NCBI GenBank assembly: GCA_016930895.1
Contig: JAFGFV010000185.1
Location: 1 to 7,880, forward strand
Origin: Spirochaetales bacterium
Lineage (GTDB): Bacteria > Spirochaetota > Spirochaetia > SZUA-6 > DRHE01
Direction: 5' to 3'
Length of the DNA stretch: 7,880 bases
Under the pieces are notes generated by a model. It saw nothing but the letters and a program-made list of their open reading frames with translations. It was not told the origin of the DNA and did no database searches. Positions 1 to 5,720 of the stretch are shown here, piece after piece. The translations under genes and the position numbers were made by a program. Positions within the stretch are counted from its first letter, which is position 1; each line of letters opens with the position of its first letter.

Positions 1-615
1 AAGCCGCAGGACATCGGCCCCGAGACGGTGGCAGCGATCGCGGCGGCGGTGACCCGAATCCGGGCATCGTTCCAGGTCCCGCTCGGCGTGAACGTCCACC
101 TGAACGGTGTCCGCCAGGCAATCGCCATAGCGGTGGCCGCAGGCTGCCAGTGGGTGCGGGCTTTCGAGCTGGCGAACGCATATATCTCCAACGCCGGCGT
201 GCTCGAGGCAGTCGGCCCCGACGCAATGCGCTACCGCGCGTTCCTGCGCAGCGAGCGGAGCGTGATGGTCTTCGGCGATTTCCACGTCAAGCACGGAAGC
301 CACGCAATCACGGCGGACCGAAGTCTCGAGGAACAGGCGGAGGACGTAGAGACGGCGCTCGCGGACGCGGTGATCGTCACAGGGGTTGCCACCGGCACGG
401 CGCCGACGGTGGCGGACATCGAGCGCATCCGGAGTGTGGTCCGAATCCCCGTGTTGATCGGCAGCGGACTGTCCGCCGCCAACCTGGCGGAGCTGCTACC
501 CCAGATCGACGGCGCCATCGTGGGTACTTCGTTCAAGGTCGACGGTCGCCTGGAGAACCCCATAGACGTTGAACGGGTGCGCAGGTTCATGGACAAGGTG
601 CGGGCCGAGCGCTAG
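1..615 (+). CDS. BtpA/SgcQ-family TIM-barrel protein (5' end outside window)
   Basis: The frame is open from base 1 to a TAG at 613-615, giving 204 residues. The family is usually about 260-270 residues, so roughly 60 N-terminal residues lie upstream. Recognisable BtpA-family blocks, in order, are: a VPLGVNVHLNG strand; a region with WVRAFELANAYISNAG; DFHVKHGSHAI, matching the usual DVHVKH block; ADAVIVTGVATGTAPT; and a C-terminal phosphate-loop-like VLIGSGLSAANLAEL followed by IDGAIVGTSFKVDG. The last blocks resemble the ends of other (beta/alpha)8 barrels. BtpA is known from cyanobacteria, where it affects photosystem I stability. SgcQ is an E. coli relative in a sugar-phosphate-type operon. 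The catalytic activity of the family is not established. In this non-photosynthetic context I infer a metabolic role, perhaps on a sugar or nucleoside derivative. It probably belongs to the same operon as the GRE 109 nt downstream. Family assignment is firm; function is not. Confidence 0.85.
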   Translation, partial: KPQDIGPETVAAIAAAVTRIRASFQVPLGVNVHLNGVRQAIAIAVAAGCQWVRAFELANAYISNAGVLEAVGPDAMRYRAFLRSERSVMVFGDFHVKHGSHAITADRSLEEQAEDVETALADAVIVTGVATGTAPTVADIERIRSVVRIPVLIGSGLSAANLAELLPQIDGAIVGTSFKVDGRLENPIDVERVRRFMDKVRAER

Positions 616-724
616 AGCTTGCGGGGACGGAGGACCTCGAGGACCTGGATGGCGGCAATCGCAACGGAACCTCCCGCTTCAAAACGGCCTGGACGCACGG
701 GGTCCTCCGACGGATTGGGTATCT
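616..724. other. Intergenic gap between BtpA-like gene and GRE gene
   Basis: This is a 109-nt spacer between two genes on the same strand. I see no convincing sigma70 promoter, no copy of the palindrome found at 5323 and 5492, and no terminator with a T-run. An 8-bp inverted repeat (GGAGGACC at 629-636, GGTCCTCC at 701-708) has a 64-nt loop and is weak. Ahead of the GRE start there is only a poor purine stretch (GGATTGGG, 712-719), so translation initiation may be weak or helped by another element. Co-transcription from an upstream promoter outside the window is the simplest reading. Confidence 0.4.
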
Positions 725-3109
725 ATGACTGATCGAATCGAGGGACTCAAGCAGCGCTGTCTGGCGGTGGAGCAGGAGGTCTGCATCGAGCGGGCCCGGT
801 ACTTCACCGAGAGCTTCCAGCGCACCGAGGCGGAACCTATGGTCATGCGACGCGCGCGGGCCCTGGCCCACGTCCTGGAGCGCATGACCGTGACGATCGG
901 GCCGGAGGAGCTCATCGTGGGACGGCAGGCGAGCCAACTGCGGGCGGCGCCGATCTTCCCGGAGTACACGGTGGATTGGATTCTCGAGGAGATCGACGAG
1001 CTGCCCCGACGTCCGGCCGACCGGTTCGCCGTGCGGTCCGAAGTGCGCGAGGAGCTGCTGGACCTGTGCCGCTGGTGGAAGGGGCGGACCGTCGAAGATC
1101 GTTGCCTGGCCACTCTCCCCGAGGAGGTGATGCAGGCCTATCAGATGGGGGTGCTGTCGGCCACCGGGAACATGACCTCGGGGGACGGGCACATCCTGTT
1201 GGACTTTCCGAAGCTTCTTCGAGTCGGCGCCCGGGGGATCGCCGCCGAGGCAGAGGAAGCTCTCGAGGGTCTGGACCCGGGCGAGCCGGCGAGTGTCGGC
1301 AGGCGGGCGGTGCTGGCATCCATTCCGATCGTCTACGGGGGGGTGATTCGTTTCGCCGAGCGCTGCGCCGAGGAGGCCGAGAGACTTGCCGGGGAGGAGC
1401 GGGACGCCGGGAGGCGGGCGGAGCTCGAGGAGATCGCGGCCGTATGCCGGCGAGTGCCCGCCTATCCACCGGAGAGCTTCCGGGAGGCCGTTCAGTCGGT
1501 ATGGCTCATCCACCTGGTCTCCCAGATCGAGACGAACGGTCACTCCATGTCGCTGGGGCGCTTCGACCAGTACATGTTCCCGTTCTATCGCGCCGATCGG
1601 GACAGGGGAAGCCTCAGCGACGAGCAGGCTGAGGAGCTGCTGGCGTGTCTCTGGATCGCGATGTTCGGAGTCACCAAGATCCGTCCCTGGTCCCATACCC
1701 GTTTCAGCGCCGGCGGGCCGACCTACCAGAACCTTACCCTTGGGGGGGTCGATGCAGAGGGCCGCGACGCCTCCAACCAACTCACCTTCCTGTGCCTGGA
1801 CAGCGTGGCCCGCACCCGTCTTCCGCAGCCCAACGTGTCGGTCCGCCTGCACGCGGGGTCTCCGAGCGCTCTGTACCAGAAGTGCGTGGAGGTGATCCGC
1901 CTTGGCTTCGGGATGCCCGCCCTGCACAACGACGAGCTCATGGTCCCTTCCTTGCTGAGCCGGGGGGTGAGCTTGGAGGACGCACGGGGCTACGCCATCA
2001 TCGGATGCATCGAACCGATCATCCCGGGCAAGCATGGCTACCGGGCCGCCGGCATGAGCTTCACGAATTTCCCCAAGATTCTCGAGCTCGCCCTTCACGG
2101 CGGGCGCGATCCCTCGACGGGTCTGCGGCCGTGCCCCGACGAGCGTGACCTGGCGTCTTTCGACAGCTTCGAGGAGCTGCTGGCGGCCTTCCGCAAGCAG
2201 ATGACCCATTACGTACGTCTGCGCCTCATCGGCGAATACGCGATCGACGCGGCCATCGAGGAGCTCGTGCCCGACCCGTTCTGCACCGGCCTGATACAGG
2301 ACTGCATCGCTCGCGGCAGGACTCCCAAGCAGGGGGGGGCGGTGTACGACATCGTCACCGGCCCGGAGACGGGCGTGGCGAACGCCGGCAACGCCCTGGC
2401 TGCCATCCGGCAGCTTGTGTTCGATCAAGGGATGATCGACGGCGCCGGCCTGCTGGCCGCGCTGGACTCCGATTTTGCCGGCGCAGAGGGGGAGCAGGTC
2501 CGGCAGATGCTCCTCAACAAGGCCCCCAAGTTCGGCAACGACCAGGAGGAGGCGGACGAGCTGGTCGCCGAAACCTATCGCATTTTTATCGACGAGTTGG
2601 AGAAGTATCCCACCGCTCGGGCGGGGCGAGGCCCCATCGGCTGCCTCAACGTGCCCTGCACGGCCACCATTTCCGCCAACGTCCCGAGCGGCCTGCGAGT
2701 AGGGGCAAGCGCCGATGGCCGCAAGGCGGGCGAGCCGCTGGCCGAGGGGTGCTCGCCGTTTCGCGGCACGGACCTCCGGGGGCCCACGGCGGTGTTTCAG
2801 TCCGTGGCCCGGATGCCGAATATGCGGATCACCGGCGGCAACCTGCTCAATCAGAAGCTCAACCCGGCTGCGCTTGCCACTCCGGAGGGGCGGCTCAAGC
2901 TGGAAGCACTGGTTCGTGCCTTCTTCGAGAGGAAGGGGTACCACGTCCAGTTCAACGTGATCTCTTCCGAGACGCTGCGCGCGGCGCAGCGGGAGCCGGA
3001 GAAGTACAGGGACTTGGTGGTACGGGTGGCCGGTTACAGTGCCCTGTTCAGCAACCTGGAGCCTGCGACCCAGGCGGACATCATAGCCCGCACCGAGCAC
3101 GCCCTGTGA
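725..3109 (+). CDS. Glycyl radical enzyme of the dehydratase/decarboxylase/lyase type (not pyruvate formate-lyase), substrate unknown
   Basis: A 794-residue cytosolic enzyme that would use a protein glycyl radical to form a thiyl radical on a Cys and so cleave C-O, C-N, C-C or C-S bonds without oxygen. The PFL-like barrel covers roughly residues 1-650 and the glycyl-radical domain the last ~120. Seen directly: RVAGYSA with the radical Gly770, 24 residues from the C-terminus; active-site GCIEP with Cys428 and Glu430; ETNGHSMSLGRFDQY with His273-Ser274; and GDGHILLD with His156. A single Cys, rather than PFL's adjacent pair, argues against pyruvate formate-lyase. From memory of glycerol dehydratase (H164, H281, S282, C433, E435, D447), the first five residues have counterparts but the Asp does not: Cys+14 is Ala442, in a GKHGYRAAG segment. 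Start: ATG 725 gives MTDRIEGLKQR, followed by CIERARYFTES, the usual family N-terminus. The frame stays open upstream to 569, but that extension overlaps the preceding gene and looks non-coding. The activase follows with a 4-nt overlap. Family certain, substrate open. Confidence 0.95.
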   Translation: MTDRIEGLKQRCLAVEQEVCIERARYFTESFQRTEAEPMVMRRARALAHVLERMTVTIGPEELIVGRQASQLRAAPIFPEYTVDWILEEIDELPRRPADRFAVRSEVREELLDLCRWWKGRTVEDRCLATLPEEVMQAYQMGVLSATGNMTSGDGHILLDFPKLLRVGARGIAAEAEEALEGLDPGEPASVGRRAVLASIPIVYGGVIRFAERCAEEAERLAGEERDAGRRAELEEIAAVCRRVPAYPPESFREAVQSVWLIHLVSQIETNGHSMSLGRFDQYMFPFYRADRDRGSLSDEQAEELLACLWIAMFGVTKIRPWSHTRFSAGGPTYQNLTLGGVDAEGRDASNQLTFLCLDSVARTRLPQPNVSVRLHAGSPSALYQKCVEVIRLGFGMPALHNDELMVPSLLSRGVSLEDARGYAIIGCIEPIIPGKHGYRAAGMSFTNFPKILELALHGGRDPSTGLRPCPDERDLASFDSFEELLAAFRKQMTHYVRLRLIGEYAIDAAIEELVPDPFCTGLIQDCIARGRTPKQGGAVYDIVTGPETGVANAGNALAAIRQLVFDQGMIDGAGLLAALDSDFAGAEGEQVRQMLLNKAPKFGNDQEEADELVAETYRIFIDELEKYPTARAGRGPIGCLNVPCTATISANVPSGLRVGASADGRKAGEPLAEGCSPFRGTDLRGPTAVFQSVARMPNMRITGGNLLNQKLNPAALATPEGRLKLEALVRAFFERKGYHVQFNVISSETLRAAQREPEKYRDLVVRVAGYSALFSNLEPATQADIIARTEHAL

Positions 3110-4071
3110 GAGGGGGCCAGACCGGAGGGGCCCCGCGTGCGACCCTGTTCGACATCGAGCGCTTTGCCCTTCACGACGGTCCCGGAATCCGGACCGTGGT
3201 CTTCTTCAAGGGCTGCCCGCTGCGCTGCTCCTGGTGCAGCAACCCCGAGTCCCAGGATCTCCAACCGGAGCTGTTCTACCGAGCCGCGGCCTGTCTCGGC
3301 TGCCGGCGTTGCGTGGACGCCTGCGCGAGGGAGGCGCTGTCTTTCGCTGAGGGGGGGCTGCAGATCGATCGCGAGCTCTGCGACCGATGCGGCGCGTGTG
3401 TGGAGGGCTGCAACAGCACTGCCCTGAGCCTGGTCGGCAGGAGCTACGGGCTCGAGGAGGTGCTCGCGGAAGTGCTGCGCGACGAGCCGTTCTATCGGCA
3501 CTCCGGCGGCGGGGTCACCTTCTCCGGCGGGGAGCCGGCATTTCAGCCGGAAGCGCTTGCGGAGATGGCCCGCCGCTGCCGCGGGGCGGGGCTGAACACA
3601 GCCCTCGAGACGTGCGGGCACTATCCGTGGGAAGCGCTGGAAACAGCCCTCCCTTGGCTGGACCTGGTGCTGTATGACTTGAAGCAGATCGACAGCGCCC
3701 GTCACGAGACGATCACGGGAGTGAGGAACGAGCAGATCCTGGGGAACTTCGAGCGCCTGGTGGCTGAGCAGAGAAAAGGGCTTCGGGGCAGCGGAGCAGG
3801 CTATCAGGGCGCCGTCCGCGTGCGCGCGCCCTTGGTCCCGGGACTCAACGACAGGGAAGAAGACCTGGTTCTGCTGCGCGGCTATCTTGCCCGAACGGCA
3901 CCGGAGCTGCCGGTCGATCTGCTTCCCTACCATCGACTCGGCAACGGCAAGTACGGAGGGTTGGGACGGCCCTACGCCCTAGCCGAGCTCGTTCCTCCCG
4001 ACAATGTTCACGTGGAACGGGCACGGGCCTTGCTGGAGGAAAAGGGCCTCTCGGTGCGCATCGAGCAGTAG
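3106..4071 (+). CDS. Glycyl radical enzyme activating enzyme (radical SAM, two extra ferredoxin-type clusters)
   Basis: A 321-residue enzyme that reductively cleaves S-adenosylmethionine to generate the glycyl radical on the neighbouring GRE. The radical-SAM motif is CPLRCSWC with Cys37, Cys41 and Cys44. It is followed by two CxxCxxCxxxC ferredoxin-type motifs, Cys63/66/69/73 and Cys92/95/98/102. SGGEP at residues 140-144 is the usual SAM-binding element. The N-terminal DIERFALHDGPGIRT is the standard opening of these activases. Two auxiliary [4Fe-4S] sites place it with the activases of glycerol dehydratase, 4-hydroxyphenylacetate decarboxylase and choline lyase, not with the shorter PFL activase, which agrees with the GRE type next door. 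The start is taken as GTG 3106, which overlaps the GRE stop TGA (3107-3109). No Shine-Dalgarno is visible before it, so translational coupling is likely. The frame is open further upstream inside the GRE gene, but that part is a shadow. CTG at 3151 is the only other local alternative. Confidence 0.93.
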   Translation: MRGGQTGGAPRATLFDIERFALHDGPGIRTVVFFKGCPLRCSWCSNPESQDLQPELFYRAAACLGCRRCVDACAREALSFAEGGLQIDRELCDRCGACVEGCNSTALSLVGRSYGLEEVLAEVLRDEPFYRHSGGGVTFSGGEPAFQPEALAEMARRCRGAGLNTALETCGHYPWEALETALPWLDLVLYDLKQIDSARHETITGVRNEQILGNFERLVAEQRKGLRGSGAGYQGAVRVRAPLVPGLNDREEDLVLLRGYLARTAPELPVDLLPYHRLGNGKYGGLGRPYALAELVPPDNVHVERARALLEEKGLSVRIEQ

Positions 4072-4180
4072 ACCCGCGAGCGGAAACACGAGCCGGGACC
4101 GCCTCTAGGACATGGCCGGCCGGTCGCGAGCGGCAGGCAGTTGGGCAATCCCCGCGGAGGGGACACCCTCCATGCTGCGA
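4072..4180. other. Convergent intergenic gap between activase and lacI-type gene
   Basis: A 109-nt spacer between two converging genes. The best structure is a perfect 6-bp hairpin with a GACA loop (GGAGGG 4156-4161, CCCTCC 4166-4171). A second, overlapping possibility is TCCCC/GGGGA around a 5-nt loop. Neither is followed by a T-run on either strand, so I do not call an intrinsic terminator. A 9-bp direct repeat (CGCGAGCGG at 4075-4083 and 4125-4133) is also present with no known role. Termination may be Rho-dependent, or transcripts from the two sides may overlap. Confidence 0.35.
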
Positions 4181-5203
4181 TCACATCATGATTGCGTCGT
4201 TCTTGACGTCTTCGGTGGACTGCCTGACAATGAGCTGCGTCTCGACAACGATGTCCTTGTTTCGCGAGCGCGGGTTGTGAATCTTCCTGATGAGCTGCGT
4301 CAGCACTTCCTCGGCTATCCTCTCCACAGGAATGTTCACCGTTGTGAGTTGGGGTGAAACGAGAGAAGAGAGGGCGATGTTGTCGTGACCGGCAACCGCG
4401 ATATCGCCCGGCACCTCGTACCCCTTCTCTCGGATGTATTTCATCGCCCCTATGGCGAGGACGTCGTTGACACCTATGATCGCGGTCGGCTTGGATCTGG
4501 CGAGGATGCGCTTTGCCGCCTCGTAGCCCCCTGCGGCGGTGAACTCGCTCTCTTCGACGATGTCCGGATCCAGGGGGATTCCGTGTTCCCGGAGGGTGTC
4601 ACGATAGCCGACGAACCTGCTCTCGCTGCACGGGTACTTGTGCAGGCTTCGTATCATCCCAATCCTACGGTGCCCCTTCTCGATGAGGTACGTGACCAGC
4701 TTGCAGAACCCCTTGTATCCGTCCGAGTATGCCGAAGAGAGAGGCAGTCCCAGGGAGGGCTGATCCATGACGATGATCGGCACCCTTTTCGCGATGTCTT
4801 GTACGAAAGACTTGTTCTCCATGATGGTCACGTAGCAGCACAGGATGATGCCTTCGACCTGTCTTCCCAAGAGGTAGCGTATGTATTCCTGCTCACGTTC
4901 GGCATCCATTTCGCCCGTGCAGATGAGGGCCATGTACTTGTGTTTCCGCGCTTCTTCCTCCAGCGCTTTCAGCAATTCCGAATAGTATGGGTTCCTGAAA
5001 TCGGGGATGATGATGCCGAAGGTGCTGGTCTTCTTTTTTCGCATGCCCGTGGCAAGATAGCTCGGCGTGTAGTTCAACGAAACCATCGTCTCGAGCACCC
5101 TCTTGCGGGTGTGTTCGTTCACAACTGCCGGGTTGTTCAGCACCCTGGAAACCGTAGCCTTTGAAACATCGGCTTCCCGGGCGACATCCGAGATGGTAGC
5201 CAT
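4181..5203 (-). CDS. LacI-family transcriptional repressor
   Basis: A 340-residue regulator of standard family length. Residues 2-24 (TISDVAREADVSKATVSRVL) form the LacI-type helix-turn-helix. A hinge region around YLATGMRKKKTS follows, then a periplasmic-binding-protein-like effector domain beginning STFGIIIPDFRNPYYSELL. Late blocks TAIIGVNDVLAIGAMKYI and DIAVAGHDNIALSSLVSPQLTTV are the typical dimer/effector-pocket elements. The usual GFDD or GYDD reads GHDN here, which may reflect an unusual ligand. The start is set at ATG 5203 because it gives the classic MATISDVA opening and has GGAGG (minus strand, 5211-5215) seven bases upstream. A start ten codons earlier (5233) lacks these supports. 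It diverges from the transporter genes and converges with the GRE pair. The two palindromes between it and the binding-protein gene are its likely operators, giving control of the transporter and probably of itself. The effector is presumably the imported solute or a product of it. Confidence 0.95.
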   Translation of the reverse strand: MATISDVAREADVSKATVSRVLNNPAVVNEHTRKRVLETMVSLNYTPSYLATGMRKKKTSTFGIIIPDFRNPYYSELLKALEEEARKHKYMALICTGEMDAEREQEYIRYLLGRQVEGIILCCYVTIMENKSFVQDIAKRVPIIVMDQPSLGLPLSSAYSDGYKGFCKLVTYLIEKGHRRIGMIRSLHKYPCSESRFVGYRDTLREHGIPLDPDIVEESEFTAAGGYEAAKRILARSKPTAIIGVNDVLAIGAMKYIREKGYEVPGDIAVAGHDNIALSSLVSPQLTTVNIPVERIAEEVLTQLIRKIHNPRSRNKDIVVETQLIVRQSTEDVKNDAIMM

Positions 5204-5210
5204 AGCACCG

Positions 5211-5215
5211 CCTCC
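5211..5215 (-). promoter_or_regulatory. Ribosome binding site of the lacI-type gene
   Basis: On the minus strand this reads GGAGG, with seven bases between it and the ATG at 5203. It decides the choice of the shorter N-terminus, which begins MATISDVA. Confidence 0.8.
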
Positions 5216-5322
5216 AGACCTGATTGTTCTCACGCCAGCGTTTCCTCGTTCCCCCAGAGCAGTCCATTACGCGTCGATCGGCGGGCGGCCGTCAAGTAGC
5301 CTTGGGCAGAAGGGCGCAGGAC

Positions 5323-5350
5323 TGTAATCAATTTCATGAAACTGGTTACA
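5323..5350. promoter_or_regulatory. Palindromic operator, copy 1 (repressor-proximal)
   Basis: A 28-bp palindrome, left half TGTAATCAATTTCA and right half TGAAACTGGTTACA, with 12 of 14 positions pairing. It matches copy 2 (5492-5519) at 27 of 28 positions, and at 31 of 32 when flanks are included (5321-5352 against 5490-5521). The element fits a LacI-family operator. It overlaps the predicted -10 and start region of a leftward promoter for the repressor gene, so it may serve both autorepression and looping with copy 2. Confidence 0.78.
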
Positions 5351-5379
5351 ATATAACAGAGATTCGATGCCTATGACCA
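5350..5379 (-). promoter_or_regulatory. Candidate promoter of the lacI-type gene
   Basis: On the minus strand, TGGTCA (5374-5379; 4 of 6 matches to TTGACA) is followed after 18 bases by TATATT (5350-5355; 5 of 6 matches to TATAAT). The start would fall near 5343, inside operator copy 1, and the leader would be about 140 nt. The -35 box is weak, so this is a plausible but unproven promoter. Confidence 0.4.
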
Positions 5380-5451
5380 GCCCGCCTTCACGAAAAGTGG
5401 CAACAGGCCCGAGGTAAGAGAGCAGCATGGGCGGTTAAGGAAAAAAACCGC

Positions 5452-5480
5452 TTGACAAATCGCCCTGCCTCGGCCAGAAT
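5452..5480 (+). promoter_or_regulatory. Sigma70-type promoter of the ABC transporter operon
   Basis: A perfect TTGACA -35 box (5452-5457), a 17-base spacer and CAGAAT as -10 (5475-5480; 4 of 6 matches to TATAAT). A run of seven A residues (5441-5447) lies just upstream and could act as an UP-like element. The predicted start is near 5487, and operator copy 2 begins about five bases later, the classic arrangement for repression by a LacI-type protein. Confidence 0.7.
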
Positions 5481-5491
5481 GGGTTCATTAC

Positions 5492-5519
5492 TGTAATCAG
5501 TTTCATGAAACTGGTTACA
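5492..5519. promoter_or_regulatory. Palindromic operator, copy 2 (transporter-proximal)
   Basis: A 28-bp palindrome with 13 of 14 positions pairing; the halves are TGTAATCAGTTTCA and TGAAACTGGTTACA. It lies immediately downstream of the predicted transcription start of the transporter operon. It is the better-matched of the two copies. The only unpaired position (T opposite G, sixth from each end) is the same in both copies. Confidence 0.82.
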
Positions 5520-5720
5520 ATCACCGAGCGACTGTGGAATTGGCTCCAGGGTCTGGTCGATAACCACAGGGACTGGAAGTCAATCTGTTGCTCAGCGTCC
5601 GAGCTATCGCAGCAATTCAGCGCAGACCAGGAACGGAAAGAGGAGGTGAGCGGACGGGTTAGGGACAGATATCGTGAACGTCGTGGGACTGAGAAAAAAC
5701 GAAGAAGAGGAGGAGTAACG
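5520..5720 (+). other. Long 5' leader of the binding-protein mRNA
   Basis: About 200 nt lie between operator copy 2 and the binding-protein ATG, making a leader of roughly 230 nt from the predicted start. It contains a small possible hairpin (GTTGCT 5587-5592 with AGCAAT 5611-5616, plus an inner GCG/CGC pairing). It also has a perfect Shine-Dalgarno-like AGGAGGTGA (5641-5649) with no start codon at a suitable distance, and a possible 14-codon reading frame (GTG 5674 to TAA 5718) ending just before the real start. I do not recognise a known riboswitch class here. Confidence 0.4.
5708..5713 (+). promoter_or_regulatory. Ribosome binding site of the binding-protein gene
   Basis: AGGAGG, seven bases before ATG 5721. 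It settles the start of the binding protein against the much longer open frame that reaches back into operator copy 2. Confidence 0.85.

Noticed and set aside
629..708. Inverted repeat GGAGGACC / GGTCCTCC before the GRE gene, considered as an operator or attenuator.
   Set aside because: It has only 8 bp with a 64-nt loop, no T-run and no second copy of the arrangement. Chance is likely in GC-rich DNA.
569..724. N-terminal extension of the GRE frame by 52 codons.
   Set aside because: It overlaps the BtpA-like gene, is Gly/Arg/Pro-rich as a shadow of GC-rich DNA, and the family-typical N-terminus begins at ATG 725.
587..3100. A very long open frame on the minus strand opposite the GRE gene.
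   Set aside because: The protein has no recognisable family features and exactly mirrors a strongly conserved GRE. Long antisense frames are expected in GC-rich coding DNA.
2749..3105. Upstream extension of the activase frame inside the GRE gene.
   Set aside because: It lies over the conserved glycyl-radical domain in another frame, and activase similarity starts only after 3106.
725..3109. Naming the GRE pyruvate formate-lyase or glycerol dehydratase.
   Set aside because: It has one active-site Cys followed by Ile-Glu-Pro where PFL has two adjacent Cys, and it lacks the WHD-type Asp motif I expect for glycerol dehydratase.
4156..4171. Hairpin after the activase gene, considered as a terminator.
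   Set aside because: The stem is only 6 bp and there is no T-run on either strand. It is kept as part of the intergenic description and not called a terminator.
5302..5328. A rightward promoter with TTGGGC and TGTAAT at operator copy 1.
   Set aside because: The spacer is only 15 bases, the -35 box matches 3 of 6, and TGTAAT is part of the palindrome repeated at copy 2.
5505..5720. Upstream extension of the binding-protein frame starting inside operator copy 2.
   Set aside because: It would bury the signal peptide behind 72 extra residues, and the ATG falls within the palindrome. ATG 5721 has an excellent ribosome site and a proper signal peptide.
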